DNA of 64,000 bases from an uncultured Clostridia bacterium. Its GTDB lineage: Bacteria; Bacillota; Clostridia; Christensenellales; Borkfalkiaceae. Where the stretch lies: the NCBI GenBank assembly GCA_944358655.1, contig CALVRO010000002.1:1-64000 (forward strand), read 5' to 3'. Below the pieces are notes generated by a model, which had not been told where the DNA came from, did not search any database, and was given only the letters and a program-made list of their open reading frames with translations. The position numbers and the translations under genes were made by a program. The first letter of the stretch is position 1; every line of letters starts with the position of its first letter. Of the stretch, positions 35,253 through 43,604 are shown piece by piece.

Positions 35253-37721
35253 ATGAAAAGAAAATTAGCTGTATTTTTCCTTTCGGCGGCCATAGCCTGC
35301 TGCGGCGCGGCCATCATCTCGTCCTGCGGCCAGCCTTCGGACGACGCCTCAAATTCGGGCTGGAGCGTGCAGACGGCCTACGCTCAGGCTGTCGATCTCG
35401 GCTTTGAGGGCACATTGGAAGAGTTTCTGGCACTCATCGAAGGCGAGGAAGGCGCCGACGGCCGGGACGGTGTGGGAATAGAGTCTGCCACAATAAACGA
35501 TAAGGGTGAACTCGTCCTCACTTACACAGACGGCAACACGGTCAATCTCGGCAAGGTGACGGGTACGGACGGCCAAGACGGACAGAACGGAACGGACGGA
35601 ACTGACGGCGAGGACGGAAAGGACGGCGTGGGAATAAAGTCTGCGACTATAAACGATAAGGGCGAACTCGTACTCATTTACACAGACGGCAACACGGTCA
35701 ATCTCGGCAAGGTGACGGGCTCGGACGGTCAGAACGGTGCTGACGGCGAGGACGGAAAGGATGGCCTCAACGGCGCCGACGGCGTCGGCATAAGCAAAAT
35801 ATATATAGAGGAGGGGCACCTGTTCATACAGCTGACCGATAAAAATGTTGTAGACTGCGGCGCGCTTCCCTCGGGCGTGCCCTGCGTTCACTCCTACGGC
35901 GAGTGGGTCACCGAGCAGCAGCCGACGTGTATGTCCATAGGAGCCGCACCCCGAGCAATAGAACGAATGGCCGCCGTCCACCGCCGTAAATACAGTCTGA
36001 GCGCCATAGCTGTGACCGACGGGCTCAAGAAAGTCGTATTGAGTATCGCCGCAGAACTGACATACGCGCGTGCGGTAGCCTATGTAATGCAGCCTCACTT
36101 GCCCGATAAAGAGGGCAACTGCGCGTGCGACTACGGCCTTGAATACGCGCTTGCCGAGGACGGCCTTTCGTACATTGTCACCGATATCATTAACTTCAGC
36201 GGCACTACGTTGGAGATCCCCGCCATGCACAACGGCCTGCCCGTGTCCGACATGCAGGCCGGTTTATACGAGAATATCAAGTCCATAATCGTCCCCGAAA
36301 CCTTAAAAGCCATTTCCGGTAATACGCAAAGCATACAAAAGGTCTATATTTCCGACCTTTCCGCATGGATAGGGGTGGATAAAAGCTTTGATTTAAGTTT
36401 TTCAGATATTCAACTATACCTTAACGATCATCTTATCGTCGATTACATTATTCCGGAAGGAACTACAAGAATAGGAGCATATTCATATTCAGATTATTTA
36501 TCCCTTGAGTCCATAACCATTCCTGCAAGTGTCACGGAAATAGGCGAATGGGCATTTCAAGATTGTACTTCATTGAAAGTAGTTAAGTTTGAAGAAGGTA
36601 GCCGGCTTAAAACTATCGGTGTGCAAGCATTTAAATCGTGTGCAATCACAGAGGTGACCATCCCTGCAAGTGTTGTTACAATCGAAAATGCTGCTTTTCA
36701 GAGTTGTAATTTGCTTGAAAGTGTCAATTTTGAAGAAAACAGTCAACTGCAAATTTTCTCCGGATTTAAGTCTTGCGATAATCTTAAAAAGCTTGTTGTA
36801 CCTGACGGGGTAACAAGAATTACGAATATTAGCGGTAACAAATCGTTAGCTGAAATAACAATACCTCAAAGTGTAATACAAATTGGTGGTATGTCAGGAA
36901 ACACTTCTTTAAAGGAGATATTCATACCAAAAAATGTTGAGTTGATCAGTGGAGTCGCAGCATTTGGAGGATGTACGTCACTTGAAACAGTAACATTTGA
37001 GGAAGGCAGTAAGCTTCAATCGATAGGTGAAAGGGCTTTTAGTGGCTGCACAGCTTTAACTTCGATAACAATACCTGCAAATGTTACCGAACTGGTTTCA
37101 AGAAGTTTTGAAAATTGTTCCTCGCTTGAAAATGTCATATTTGAGAAAGGGATTGAGTTTCAATCAATAGGTGAATGGGCTTTTAGTGGCTGCACAGCTT
37201 TAACTTCGATAATCATACCTGCAAATGTGACCGAATTGGGTTCAAGTGTTTTTGAAGGTTGTATATCGCTTAAATCTGTTGAGTTTGAGGAAGGAAATGA
37301 ACTGAAGTCGATACCTTCAAGAGCCTTTTATGGGTGTAGTGCTCTTTTGCAAATTGCCATTCCTGCAAACGTAACTGAAATTTGTGAGTACTCTTTTACG
37401 GATTGCGCAGCGCTAACTTCAATATTTATTCCCCAAGGGGTTGACTCTATAGGCAACGGGGCGTTTGCCGAATGTGCATCTTTACCTTATATTATAATAC
37501 CGACAAGTGTAAAAACAATAGGTATGTACGCTTTTAATACATATAACCATAATGGTGGAACAATAAGTATCTATTACAATGGAACAAGCGGGGAATGGAG
37601 CAAAATACAAAAAGGTGAGTATTCATGTGGTGTAGTATATTTCTACTCTGCGACTCAGCCTGTAGATACGGGATATTTCTGGCACTATGCCGAGGACGGA
37701 GTAACTCCGTTGGTGTGGTGA
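35253..37721 (+). CDS. surface lipoprotein with collagen-like and BspA-type leucine-rich repeats, carrying an internal inverted segment
   Basis: This protein has 822 residues. A lipobox ISSC (22-25) marks it as an exported lipoprotein. Residues about 60-185 alternate Gly-x-Asp collagen-like triplets (GTDGQDGQNG and similar) with two copies of a 30-residue beta module (VGIKSATINDKGELVL). Residues about 210-290 should hold a Cys-rich module, but part of it (about 228-278) is encoded backwards; see 35936-36084. Residues about 310-780 are LRR_5/BspA-type repeats (SITIPASVTEIGEWAFQDC), and the C-terminus ends in a Trp/Tyr-rich cap. Base composition falls sharply from about 36300 on, suggesting separate ancestry of the LRR part. 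A role in adhesion or surface variation is inference. Confidence 0.85.
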   Translation: MKRKLAVFFLSAAIACCGAAIISSCGQPSDDASNSGWSVQTAYAQAVDLGFEGTLEEFLALIEGEEGADGRDGVGIESATINDKGELVLTYTDGNTVNLGKVTGTDGQDGQNGTDGTDGEDGKDGVGIKSATINDKGELVLIYTDGNTVNLGKVTGSDGQNGADGEDGKDGLNGADGVGISKIYIEEGHLFIQLTDKNVVDCGALPSGVPCVHSYGEWVTEQQPTCMSIGAAPRAIERMAAVHRRKYSLSAIAVTDGLKKVVLSIAAELTYARAVAYVMQPHLPDKEGNCACDYGLEYALAEDGLSYIVTDIINFSGTTLEIPAMHNGLPVSDMQAGLYENIKSIIVPETLKAISGNTQSIQKVYISDLSAWIGVDKSFDLSFSDIQLYLNDHLIVDYIIPEGTTRIGAYSYSDYLSLESITIPASVTEIGEWAFQDCTSLKVVKFEEGSRLKTIGVQAFKSCAITEVTIPASVVTIENAAFQSCNLLESVNFEENSQLQIFSGFKSCDNLKKLVVPDGVTRITNISGNKSLAEITIPQSVIQIGGMSGNTSLKEIFIPKNVELISGVAAFGGCTSLETVTFEEGSKLQSIGERAFSGCTALTSITIPANVTELVSRSFENCSSLENVIFEKGIEFQSIGEWAFSGCTALTSIIIPANVTELGSSVFEGCISLKSVEFEEGNELKSIPSRAFYGCSALLQIAIPANVTEICEYSFTDCAALTSIFIPQGVDSIGNGAFAECASLPYIIIPTSVKTIGMYAFNTYNHNGGTISIYYNGTSGEWSKIQKGEYSCGVVYFYSATQPVDTGYFWHYAEDGVTPLVW
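35466..35719 (+). repeat. 156-bp-period direct repeat in the collagen-like region
   Basis: About 98 bp (35466-35563) recurs at 35622-35719 with few differences. It encodes the module from GVGI to VTG twice. The period is 156 bp (52 codons), so copy change would keep frame. Confidence 0.85.
35936..36084. other. inverted (possibly invertible) DNA segment inside the lipoprotein gene
   Basis: CATAGG (35936-35941) and CCTATG (36079-36084) are inverted repeats; allowing a small gap they extend inward to a shared CCGCAC. If the interval is reverse-complemented, the frame stays open across both junctions and reads from SIGYRTRVCQFCGD through EPVGHSYGAQ to FYCSGCGSYVMQPH, restoring CxxCG pairs typical of this protein class. 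The present orientation is also stop-free but reads as an Arg/Ala-rich stretch unlike any known module. Direct reading shows the in-frame fit; whether the flip is active, fixed, or an assembly fault is not known. Confidence 0.8.
37017..37245 (+). repeat. 144-bp-period repeat in the LRR region
   Basis: About 85 bp at 37017-37101 recurs at 37161-37245 with roughly nine bases in ten identical, including the run GGGCTTTTAGTGGCTGCACA. The period is 144 bp (48 codons, two LRR units), implying recent duplication. Confidence 0.8.
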
Positions 37722-37805
37722 CGGTCGTGCGATCACATGCAGTACAATTTATGTGCTTTGCTTAAAAAAAAGATGAATATAAGTTGAGGTATTTTCACAA
37801 ATAAA

Positions 37806-37834
37806 TTGACTTTTTTGCCCCCATAGTATATAAT
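37806..37834 (+). promoter_or_regulatory. promoter of rny
   Basis: TTGACT (37806-37811), a 17-bp spacer and TATAAT (37829-37834), about 70 bp before the rny start. Confidence 0.82.
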
Positions 37835-37905
37835 AAATAACGGATATATAAGTTGCTTTTCCCAAAAAGGATTATATATTTAAATAACTATATCAGGAGG
37901 CTTAA

Positions 37906-39525
37906 ATGCACATTTTCAACTTAAGCAGCCTGTTTCTTGCAGCCTCGGAGGTAAATATCGGCGTGTGGATAGCGATAATAATAGTCGCACTCATAGCCGG
38001 TGCTGCCGCCGGAGGGTTTGTCGGTCTGCACTTATATAAAAAGTCGACCGATAAAAAGTTGGGTACCGTTGAGGAGCGCGCCAAGAAAATGGTTGACGAC
38101 GCCGCCTCGGAATGTAAGGCTCTCAAGAGGGAGGCCATACTCGAAGCTAAGGAACAGGACACCAAACTTCGCGCCGAATTCGAAAAGGAATCGCGCGAGA
38201 AGAAGAACGAGCTCAACAAGCTCGAACAGAGACTGCAGTCGAAGGAGGACACGCTCGACAAGCGCGAGGACTCGCTCTCCAAGCGCAGCGACGAACTCGA
38301 CAGGCAGAAAAAGGATCTGCAGAACAAGGAACAGGAGATAAAGCGCACTCAGGAAAAGATCAACCACCAGCACGATCTGATGGTGGCCGAACTTGAAAAG
38401 GTGGCTCAGCTCACCCGCGACGAGGCAAAACAGCTCCTCACCGAGGAGATACTCGAAGAGACCCGCCGCGACGTTGCCATTCAGGTGCGCAATATCGAAC
38501 AGACGGCCAAGGACGAGGCCAACAACGAGGCAAAAAAGATAATTGCTCTCGCCATTCAGCGGTGCGCGAGCGATCAGGCGTCCGAGATCACCGTCTCCGT
38601 CGTGCCCCTTCCCGGCGACGACATGAAGGCGAGGATAATAGGCCGCGAGGGCAGAAATATCCGCGCTCTCGAAAACGCCACGGGTATCGAACTTATCGTG
38701 GACGACACGCCCGAAGTCGTTATAGTTTCCGGCTTCGACCCCGTCAGAAGGGAGGTGGCAAGGCTTACCCTTGAAAGGCTTATAGCCGACGGCCGTATCC
38801 ACCCCGCAAGGATAGAGGAGACGGTTGAAAAGGTCAGAAAGGAACTCGACCAGGAGATAAAGGCCGCAGGCGAGAGCGCCATGTTCGAAGTTGGCATCTT
38901 CGGCCTTCACCCCGAGCTAATCAAGCTCATCGGCAGGCTCAAGTACAGGACGAGCTATGGCCAGAACGTATATAAGCACTCCATCGAGGTCGCCCAGCTT
39001 GCAGGGCTCATGGCCTCCGAGCTGGGGCTCGACATCAACCTTGCAAAGCGCGCGGGACTGCTGCACGATATCGGCAAGGCCGTCGATCACGAGCAGGAGG
39101 GCACTCACGTTCAGCTTGGCGCCGACCTTGCCAAGAAGTACAAGGAGAACGCCAACGTCGTCAACGCCATTGCCGCTCACCACGGCGACTGCGAGCCCAA
39201 GACGGTCGAGGCCGTTCTCGTCGCTGCGGCGGACGCCGTTTCGGGCGCTCGTCCCGGGGCGAGAAGGGAGACGGGCACCAACTATGTCAAGCGCCTTGAA
39301 AAGCTTGAGTCCATTGCCTCGGGCTTCAACGGCGTAGACAAGAGCTATGCCATTCAGGCGGGACGCGAAGTGCGCGTCATAGTCAAACCCGAACAGATAG
39401 ACGACGCTCAGGCCATGTTCCTTGCAAAGGATATTGCAAAGAAGATAGAGGCCGAGCTCGAATATCCCGGGCAGATAAAGGTCAACGTCATCCGCGAATC
39501 GCGCGCCGTTGAATATGCTAAATAA
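37906..39525 (+). CDS. rny: ribonuclease Y
   Basis: This is a membrane-anchored endoribonuclease that starts decay of many mRNAs. It has 539 residues: one N-terminal membrane helix (about 18-42), a long charged coiled coil (about 50-200), a KH RNA-binding domain ([17 protein letters not shown], about 240-300) and an HD metal-dependent catalytic domain with [13 protein letters not shown] (about 385-397). AGGAGG lies seven bases before the ATG. The C-terminus [14 protein letters not shown] is typical. Length is normal (about 520). Confidence 0.96.
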   Translation: MHIFNLSSLFLAASEVNIGVWIAIIIVALIAGAAAGGFVGLHLYKKSTDKKLGTVEERAKKMVDDAASECKALKREAILEAKEQDTKLRAEFEKESREKKNELNKLEQRLQSKEDTLDKREDSLSKRSDELDRQKKDLQNKEQEIKRTQEKINHQHDLMVAELEKVAQLTRDEAKQLLTEEILEETRRDVAIQVRNIEQTAKDEANNEAKKIIALAIQRCASDQASEITVSVVPLPGDDMKARIIGREGRNIRALENATGIELIVDDTPEVVIVSGFDPVRREVARLTLERLIADGRIHPARIEETVEKVRKELDQEIKAAGESAMFEVGIFGLHPELIKLIGRLKYRTSYGQNVYKHSIEVAQLAGLMASELGLDINLAKRAGLLHDIGKAVDHEQEGTHVQLGADLAKKYKENANVVNAIAAHHGDCEPKTVEAVLVAAADAVSGARPGARRETGTNYVKRLEKLESIASGFNGVDKSYAIQAGREVRVIVKPEQIDDAQAMFLAKDIAKKIEAELEYPGQIKVNVIRESRAVEYAK

Positions 39526-39540
39526 AAAATAATTGTTGTG

Positions 39541-39573
39541 CGGCCGCCGTCCCGAAAGGACGGCGGCCGTAAA
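39541..39573 (+). terminator. rny terminator hairpin
   Basis: A perfect 12-bp GC-rich stem (39541-39552 with 39558-39569) has a CGAAA loop and is followed by TAAAATTT. It is the first of three successive hairpins between the convergent genes. Confidence 0.75.
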
Positions 39574-39597
39574 ATTTATCTGCGTTATAGCAAAAGA

Positions 39598-39625
39598 GCG
39601 CCGCGCGCCTTCAGGCGCGCGGCGC
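39598..39625. repeat. second hairpin between rny and padR gene
   Basis: A 12-13-bp perfect GC stem (39598-39610 with 39613-39625) with a tiny loop and no T-run. It may be a structural or transcription-blocking element. Confidence 0.7.
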
Positions 39626-39634
39626 GTAAGTATC

Positions 39635-39660
39635 AAAACGCCCCTCATTGTTGAGGGGCG
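39635..39660 (-). terminator. terminator of the PadR gene
   Basis: A 9-bp stem (39639-39647 with 39652-39660) has a TTGT loop. On the minus strand it is followed by TTTT. Confidence 0.75.
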
Positions 39661-39669
39661 CTTAAAAAT

Positions 39670-41967
39670 TTATTTGCTGATAAAATAGTAGCTCAGTCCG
39701 AATATGGTTATATTGAGCGCCGTAATGGCGGGGATGATGAGCTTGACGGCTACGTCGATCGGCGACGCGAAGTTTATCTTTAAAAGGAAGCTTACAAGCG
39801 TAACTATGAGTATGCTTATAATCGTCAGCACAACGCACAGCGATATGTAGCTGTGAGTGGCGGGGCGGACGCTTCCGCGGCCATAGCCGCCGATATACAG
39901 ACCGCCGAATACTGCGAGCACGGCCGCCGCAAGAATGACGAAGGTCACGGGGTACATAACGTCTACGCCGAGCGTTTTGCGCAGCGCCATGCATACGGCA
40001 AACTCAATAAGGAGCACAATGGCGACAATTACAGAACTTGCAAACAGCGCGTTACCCTTATTGAACGTGGTAGAGCGGGCGCTCCTCGGCCTCGACGAAG
40101 GCACGGAGGTGTTTACCTTCAAGCCGTCGTCCTTGGCCTTGTCGTAAACGGGGTCGGAGGGCGCGTAGGAGGGGTATGCTCTCGCCGTCGGCTGCGCGTA
40201 GTTGACGTTCTCTGTCGCGGCGGTCTGCACGTTTTCCTGTGCGGGAGGGGCGGGGTATTCGCCTTCGGCCTCGTCGGGCATCCGTCTGCCCTTCTGCGCC
40301 TTGCCGTAAATGTTGGCGACAAGCTTTTTGTAGTCGCGCTCGGTCTCGGGCCTGTTGGTGTAGATGAGCTTTTGCGTGTCTATGTCCTCGTAGGAGGGCA
40401 CGGTGCCGCGCTCTCTCTTGGGCGGCTCGGTGAGTTTTACATAATTTTCGTGAGCAATGCGGCGCTGTTCCTCGAGCTTGGCCCGCTTCTCCTCGTCCTC
40501 ATCGCTTTTGCGTTTTGCGGCCTCCTCGGAAAAAAGGCGGCTGCGCGTAAGTTCGCGCATGCGCTCCTGTTCGCTTTGCTCGGCGTTGACCGTCTGCGCG
40601 GCCGACTGTTCCGCAAATGCGTTGACCGGTTGAGCCTGTCCGTAGGCGGGGTACTGTCCGAAATAGGGCGGGACCTGTCCCGCCGCAGGGTCGGCGTACT
40701 GCATGTCCCGAGGGGGCGCTGCGTACGGCTGAACGGGGGGATATGCCGCGTTTTGTGCGGGCTGCTGCGCGTATTGGGGTGCAAACTGTTGTGCGGGCAC
40801 GCCCTGAATATATTGCTCGCCGAAAACTGCAGTCGGTTGCTGTGCATAGGGCGCCTGCTGCATGTAGACGGGCTGTTGTGCGTAACCTGCGGGCGGCTGG
40901 GCGTAGCCGTTTGCCTGCACATCCTGAACATTCTGTTCGGCAAATTGAGGAGCTTGCTGTTGTCCGTCCGTGGGATAGACGGGCGTGCCGTCGGTCGTTC
41001 CCGTCGCTGCGGTCGAGGCCTCGGGGGAGGGAGTGGGTGCAGCTGCAGCTGCCGTTTGGCCCGCCGCATCGTTCGCTGCGGGTTGGCTCTTCTGCGCTTC
41101 TGTCGCCGTCGCCTGACCGCTCTGTTCGTCCTTAACGGCATTGCCTGCGCTGTTTTCCGTGGCGGCTCCGCCGTCCTTTTTTTGCTCTGCCGCGCCTTCG
41201 GCATTCTTGTCCTTTTCTTCGGCCTCTTTGGTTTCATCCTTTTGGCCGACGAACAGGTCTGCCGTGGTGAAGCGTGTGTACTCGTCGCGGACGGGCAGAT
41301 TTTTCATCTCGTCGTATCTGCGCGCGTATTCGCTTCTCTCGTCCGTCTTTTCCACGGCGGGCTGTTCTCTTTTGGAAGGCTTTTCCTCTATGTCGTCCTC
41401 GTCGCCTTCGCCGCGTTCGCCCTTGCCGCCCGTGTAGACCCTCGTCACCGACTTTTTAAGAAGGTGGAAGTCGACGGGAGTGGGGGCGGGCTGCGTGAAG
41501 TCGAAGGAGCGGTCGGAGATGAGGCTGTCGATTATAGTCCTCGAATATTCCCACTCGGCCTGATTCTGCTTGGCGTAACTTCTGCCGAGCTCCGTCAGCG
41601 TGAAGTATTTTCTCCTGCCGCCCTCGGAAACTTCATTTGTCTTCCAGTAGGCCTTTATGTACCCCTGGTTTTCAAGGCGCTTTAAAGCACTGTAAAGGGT
41701 GGGCTGTTTCATTTCGTACTGCCCGCGCGTCTTTTCGTCTATATCGTTGATTATCTCGTAGCCATACTTGTCCCGCTCGTCGAGAGTGCGCAAAATAATG
41801 GTGTTTATGTGTCCGCGGATAAGGTCGGCGCTGATGGGTTTTGCGCCCTCCTTGGGCTCGGCCACCACTTCGCCTTCGTCGGCTGTCTCTTCGGCAGAGG
41901 TTTCGTCCTCTGCGGAAAAATCTTCGGCCTCGGCCTCTTCGTTGCGGAGTTCTCTGTTGTCATCCAT
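39670..41967 (-). CDS. membrane-anchored PadR-family regulator with long disordered linker
   Basis: The protein is 765 residues from the ATG at 41967, eight bases after GGAGG; an in-frame ATG at 41982 overlaps that site. Residues 1-40 are acidic. The PadR winged helix (about 45-130) contains LRTLDERDKYGYEIINDI and KQPTLYSALKRLENQGYI. Residues about 170-560 are a disordered linker rich in Ala, Gln, Pro and Tyr. Four hydrophobic helices fill about 655-765 (one reads YISLCVVLTIISILIVTLV). PadR proteins are normally soluble and 100-200 residues, so this would be a DNA-binding protein tethered to the membrane. No enzymatic domain was seen. Signal and targets are unknown; the dyads in its own promoter suggest autoregulation. 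Confidence 0.85.
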   Translation of the reverse strand: MDDNRELRNEEAEAEDFSAEDETSAEETADEGEVVAEPKEGAKPISADLIRGHINTIILRTLDERDKYGYEIINDIDEKTRGQYEMKQPTLYSALKRLENQGYIKAYWKTNEVSEGGRRKYFTLTELGRSYAKQNQAEWEYSRTIIDSLISDRSFDFTQPAPTPVDFHLLKKSVTRVYTGGKGERGEGDEDDIEEKPSKREQPAVEKTDERSEYARRYDEMKNLPVRDEYTRFTTADLFVGQKDETKEAEEKDKNAEGAAEQKKDGGAATENSAGNAVKDEQSGQATATEAQKSQPAANDAAGQTAAAAAPTPSPEASTAATGTTDGTPVYPTDGQQQAPQFAEQNVQDVQANGYAQPPAGYAQQPVYMQQAPYAQQPTAVFGEQYIQGVPAQQFAPQYAQQPAQNAAYPPVQPYAAPPRDMQYADPAAGQVPPYFGQYPAYGQAQPVNAFAEQSAAQTVNAEQSEQERMRELTRSRLFSEEAAKRKSDEDEEKRAKLEEQRRIAHENYVKLTEPPKRERGTVPSYEDIDTQKLIYTNRPETERDYKKLVANIYGKAQKGRRMPDEAEGEYPAPPAQENVQTAATENVNYAQPTARAYPSYAPSDPVYDKAKDDGLKVNTSVPSSRPRSARSTTFNKGNALFASSVIVAIVLLIEFAVCMALRKTLGVDVMYPVTFVILAAAVLAVFGGLYIGGYGRGSVRPATHSYISLCVVLTIISILIVTLVSFLLKINFASPIDVAVKLIIPAITALNITIFGLSYYFISK

Positions 41968-41993
41968 GGCCTTTTCCTCCATATTATGTACAT

Positions 41994-42022
41994 ATTATAT
42001 CACATAATACATTATATGTCAA
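41994..42022 (-). promoter_or_regulatory. perfect promoter of the PadR gene with overlapping dyads
   Basis: On the minus strand TTGACA (42022-42017), a 17-bp spacer and TATAAT (41999-41994) match consensus fully. The spacer holds ACAT-N10-ATGT (42002-42019) with an inner ATAAT/ATTAT pair, and TATGTACATA (41985-41994) lies at the start site. Such ATGT/ACAT dyads resemble known PadR operators, so autorepression is likely. Confidence 0.75.
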
Positions 42023-42145
42023 TCTTATCGCCGATTAAAAGGTACTATGTCACACATAAAATAATATAATTTTGTCAAAATGATTTACTTATTTTGTGCG
42101 TTGTGATAAGATAGAGGGGAATAGAAATGTTTTAAGGAATGGCTT

Positions 42146-42877
42146 ATGTATCTTCACTCTACCGACTATCATTTCCGCTATGCCGACGCCGACTTTCAGG
42201 ATGTCGTCCGTCCGGCGTCCCTTCTGGCCGTGATGCAGGAGTCGGCCTGTCACTCGGCCGACGAGCTCGGCTTCGGCTATAACGATCTTCAGCCCAAAAA
42301 TATCGGCTTCATACTCTCTAATTGGTATGTCGAGCTCTCCCGTTCAGTAAAGTATAACGACGTTCTCACCGTCCGCACATGGCCGGTCAAGCCCAAGCAC
42401 CTCATCGTTTTCAGGGATTTCGAGCTGTACATGGGGGATGAAAAGGTGGGAGTGGGAACTTCGCGCTGGTGTCTTGTAGACCTCGCCACATTTACCATGC
42501 TCCCCTCGAGCGCTGTTTTCGGCGACAAGGACGTAACTTACAACGACTTCCGTTCCACGCCCTTCAACAGCTGGAAGATCCCCCGTGCGGAGGGCGGCGA
42601 GGCTACCTATAAAAAGATAGTTTCCTACTCCGACTGCGACCACTATCACCACGCCAACAACACCAAGTACGCCGACCTGCTCATGGACGCTTTCTCGCTC
42701 GAAGAGCTTAAGGGCAAGTGGGTCAAGTCCTTCCGCATCTCCTATATCAAGCAGTGCAAATGCGGAGAAAAGCTGTCCTTTTGCCGCCTGAAGCTGGACG
42801 ACGGCAGCTATGTCATAGAGTGTGACGCCGACGATGAAGTCAGGGCGCAGATGCATGTCGTATTCGGCGACCTTTGA
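42146..42877 (+). CDS. acyl-ACP thioesterase
   Basis: This is a double hot-dog protein of 243 residues resembling the bacterial acyl-[acyl-carrier-protein] thioesterase family (plant FatA/FatB relatives). The N-terminal YHFRYADADFQDVVRPASLL, the first hot-dog with WYVELSRSVKYNDVLTVRTW, and the second with the Asn/His pair in DHYHHANNTKYADLL are characteristic. It would release free fatty acids from acyl-ACP. AAGGA precedes the ATG. It overlaps the next gene by 23 bp. Confidence 0.85.
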   Translation: MYLHSTDYHFRYADADFQDVVRPASLLAVMQESACHSADELGFGYNDLQPKNIGFILSNWYVELSRSVKYNDVLTVRTWPVKPKHLIVFRDFELYMGDEKVGVGTSRWCLVDLATFTMLPSSAVFGDKDVTYNDFRSTPFNSWKIPRAEGGEATYKKIVSYSDCDHYHHANNTKYADLLMDAFSLEELKGKWVKSFRISYIKQCKCGEKLSFCRLKLDDGSYVIECDADDEVRAQMHVVFGDL

Positions 42878-43514
42878 CGGTATAACCTATACCGTCGTCT
42901 TTTCGCGGCGCTCGTCTATAGGCGTCAGCCTGTCCCCGACGAACCAAGTCGTCGTCCGCGCGCCTTCGGGCATACCGCGAGCAAAGATAGAACTTTTCCT
43001 CGCAGACAAGAGGGAGTGGCTGCGCCGTCACATGGCCGCAAATTCTGCGGCTGCCGACATGCTCGGCGAGGTGCTCTCCTATAAAAAGATACTTATAGGC
43101 GGCAGCCCGTTCGGCCTTGTTTTCGACGGCGGCGACGCCTTCGACGGCACGGCCGTGCACGCCTCCGATATGCGCGCCTTAAAGAAGCTGTATATAGAAA
43201 ACTTCGGCCCTTCTTTTATTAAGAGGGTGCGCGCGTTCTCGGCCGCATGCGGGCTGAGTGCGGAGTCGCTGTCCTTTAAAAGTTACAGGCGTCTCTGGGG
43301 TTGCTGCGACGGGCGTAACAATATTACTTTCAACTATAAGCTGCTCATGCTCCCTAAGGTGCTGCAGGACTATGTTGCCGCTCATGAGCTCTGCCACACG
43401 GTCTTTCACGACCATTCGCCGTCCTTCCACAGATTATTGAAGAGCGTATTTCCACAAAGTTCGGAGTGCGCAAAGCAGCTCAAATCCTATGCGGCCGTGG
43501 CAAGACTGTACTGA
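42855..43514 (+). CDS. YgjP-like (DUF45) zinc metallopeptidase
   Basis: This protein has 219 residues from the ATG at 42855. The central SYRRLWGCCDGRNNITFNY and the zinc motif HELCH followed by HDHSPSFH (third ligand region) identify the YgjP/DUF45 M48-like metallopeptidase group. Its cellular role is not established. It overlaps the thioesterase gene, so is probably co-translated. The ORF could open at an earlier ATG (42822), but that would deepen the overlap to 56 bp and lacks conserved residues. Confidence 0.85.
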   Translation: MSYSATFDGITYTVVFSRRSSIGVSLSPTNQVVVRAPSGIPRAKIELFLADKREWLRRHMAANSAAADMLGEVLSYKKILIGGSPFGLVFDGGDAFDGTAVHASDMRALKKLYIENFGPSFIKRVRAFSAACGLSAESLSFKSYRRLWGCCDGRNNITFNYKLLMLPKVLQDYVAAHELCHTVFHDHSPSFHRLLKSVFPQSSECAKQLKSYAAVARLY

Positions 43515-43576
43515 AGTTGTTTATCTTTGGGCGGGCGCCGCAAAAGTGTTGAAGGGCGAGGTATAAAAATTCAAAT

Positions 43577-43604
43577 ATTTATGAATATTTAAATATTTAT
43601 AAAT
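43577..43604 (+). promoter_or_regulatory. 28-bp AT-rich palindrome upstream of argG
   Basis: The interval is a near-perfect dyad centred at 43590/43591 (only one base pair breaks symmetry), built of ATTTAT...ATAAAT and containing TGAAT. ATTCATGAAT follows at 43629-43638. Both resemble half-sites of ArgR/AhrC boxes but do not match the 18-bp consensus exactly. They lie about 60-100 bp before the argG promoter. Apart from this, 43515-43670 shows only AT-rich sequence. Confidence 0.4.

Noticed and set aside
35349..36230. Long minus-strand open frame inside the lipoprotein gene, containing CxxCG motifs
   Set aside because: Only the part antisense to 35936-36084 looks like protein, and that is explained by an inverted segment of the plus-strand gene; the remainder is non-protein-like and has no ribosome site.
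39853..41685. 610-codon plus-strand open frame opposite the PadR gene linker
   Set aside because: It mirrors the low-complexity linker; the PadR strand has the perfect promoter, ribosome site and terminator.
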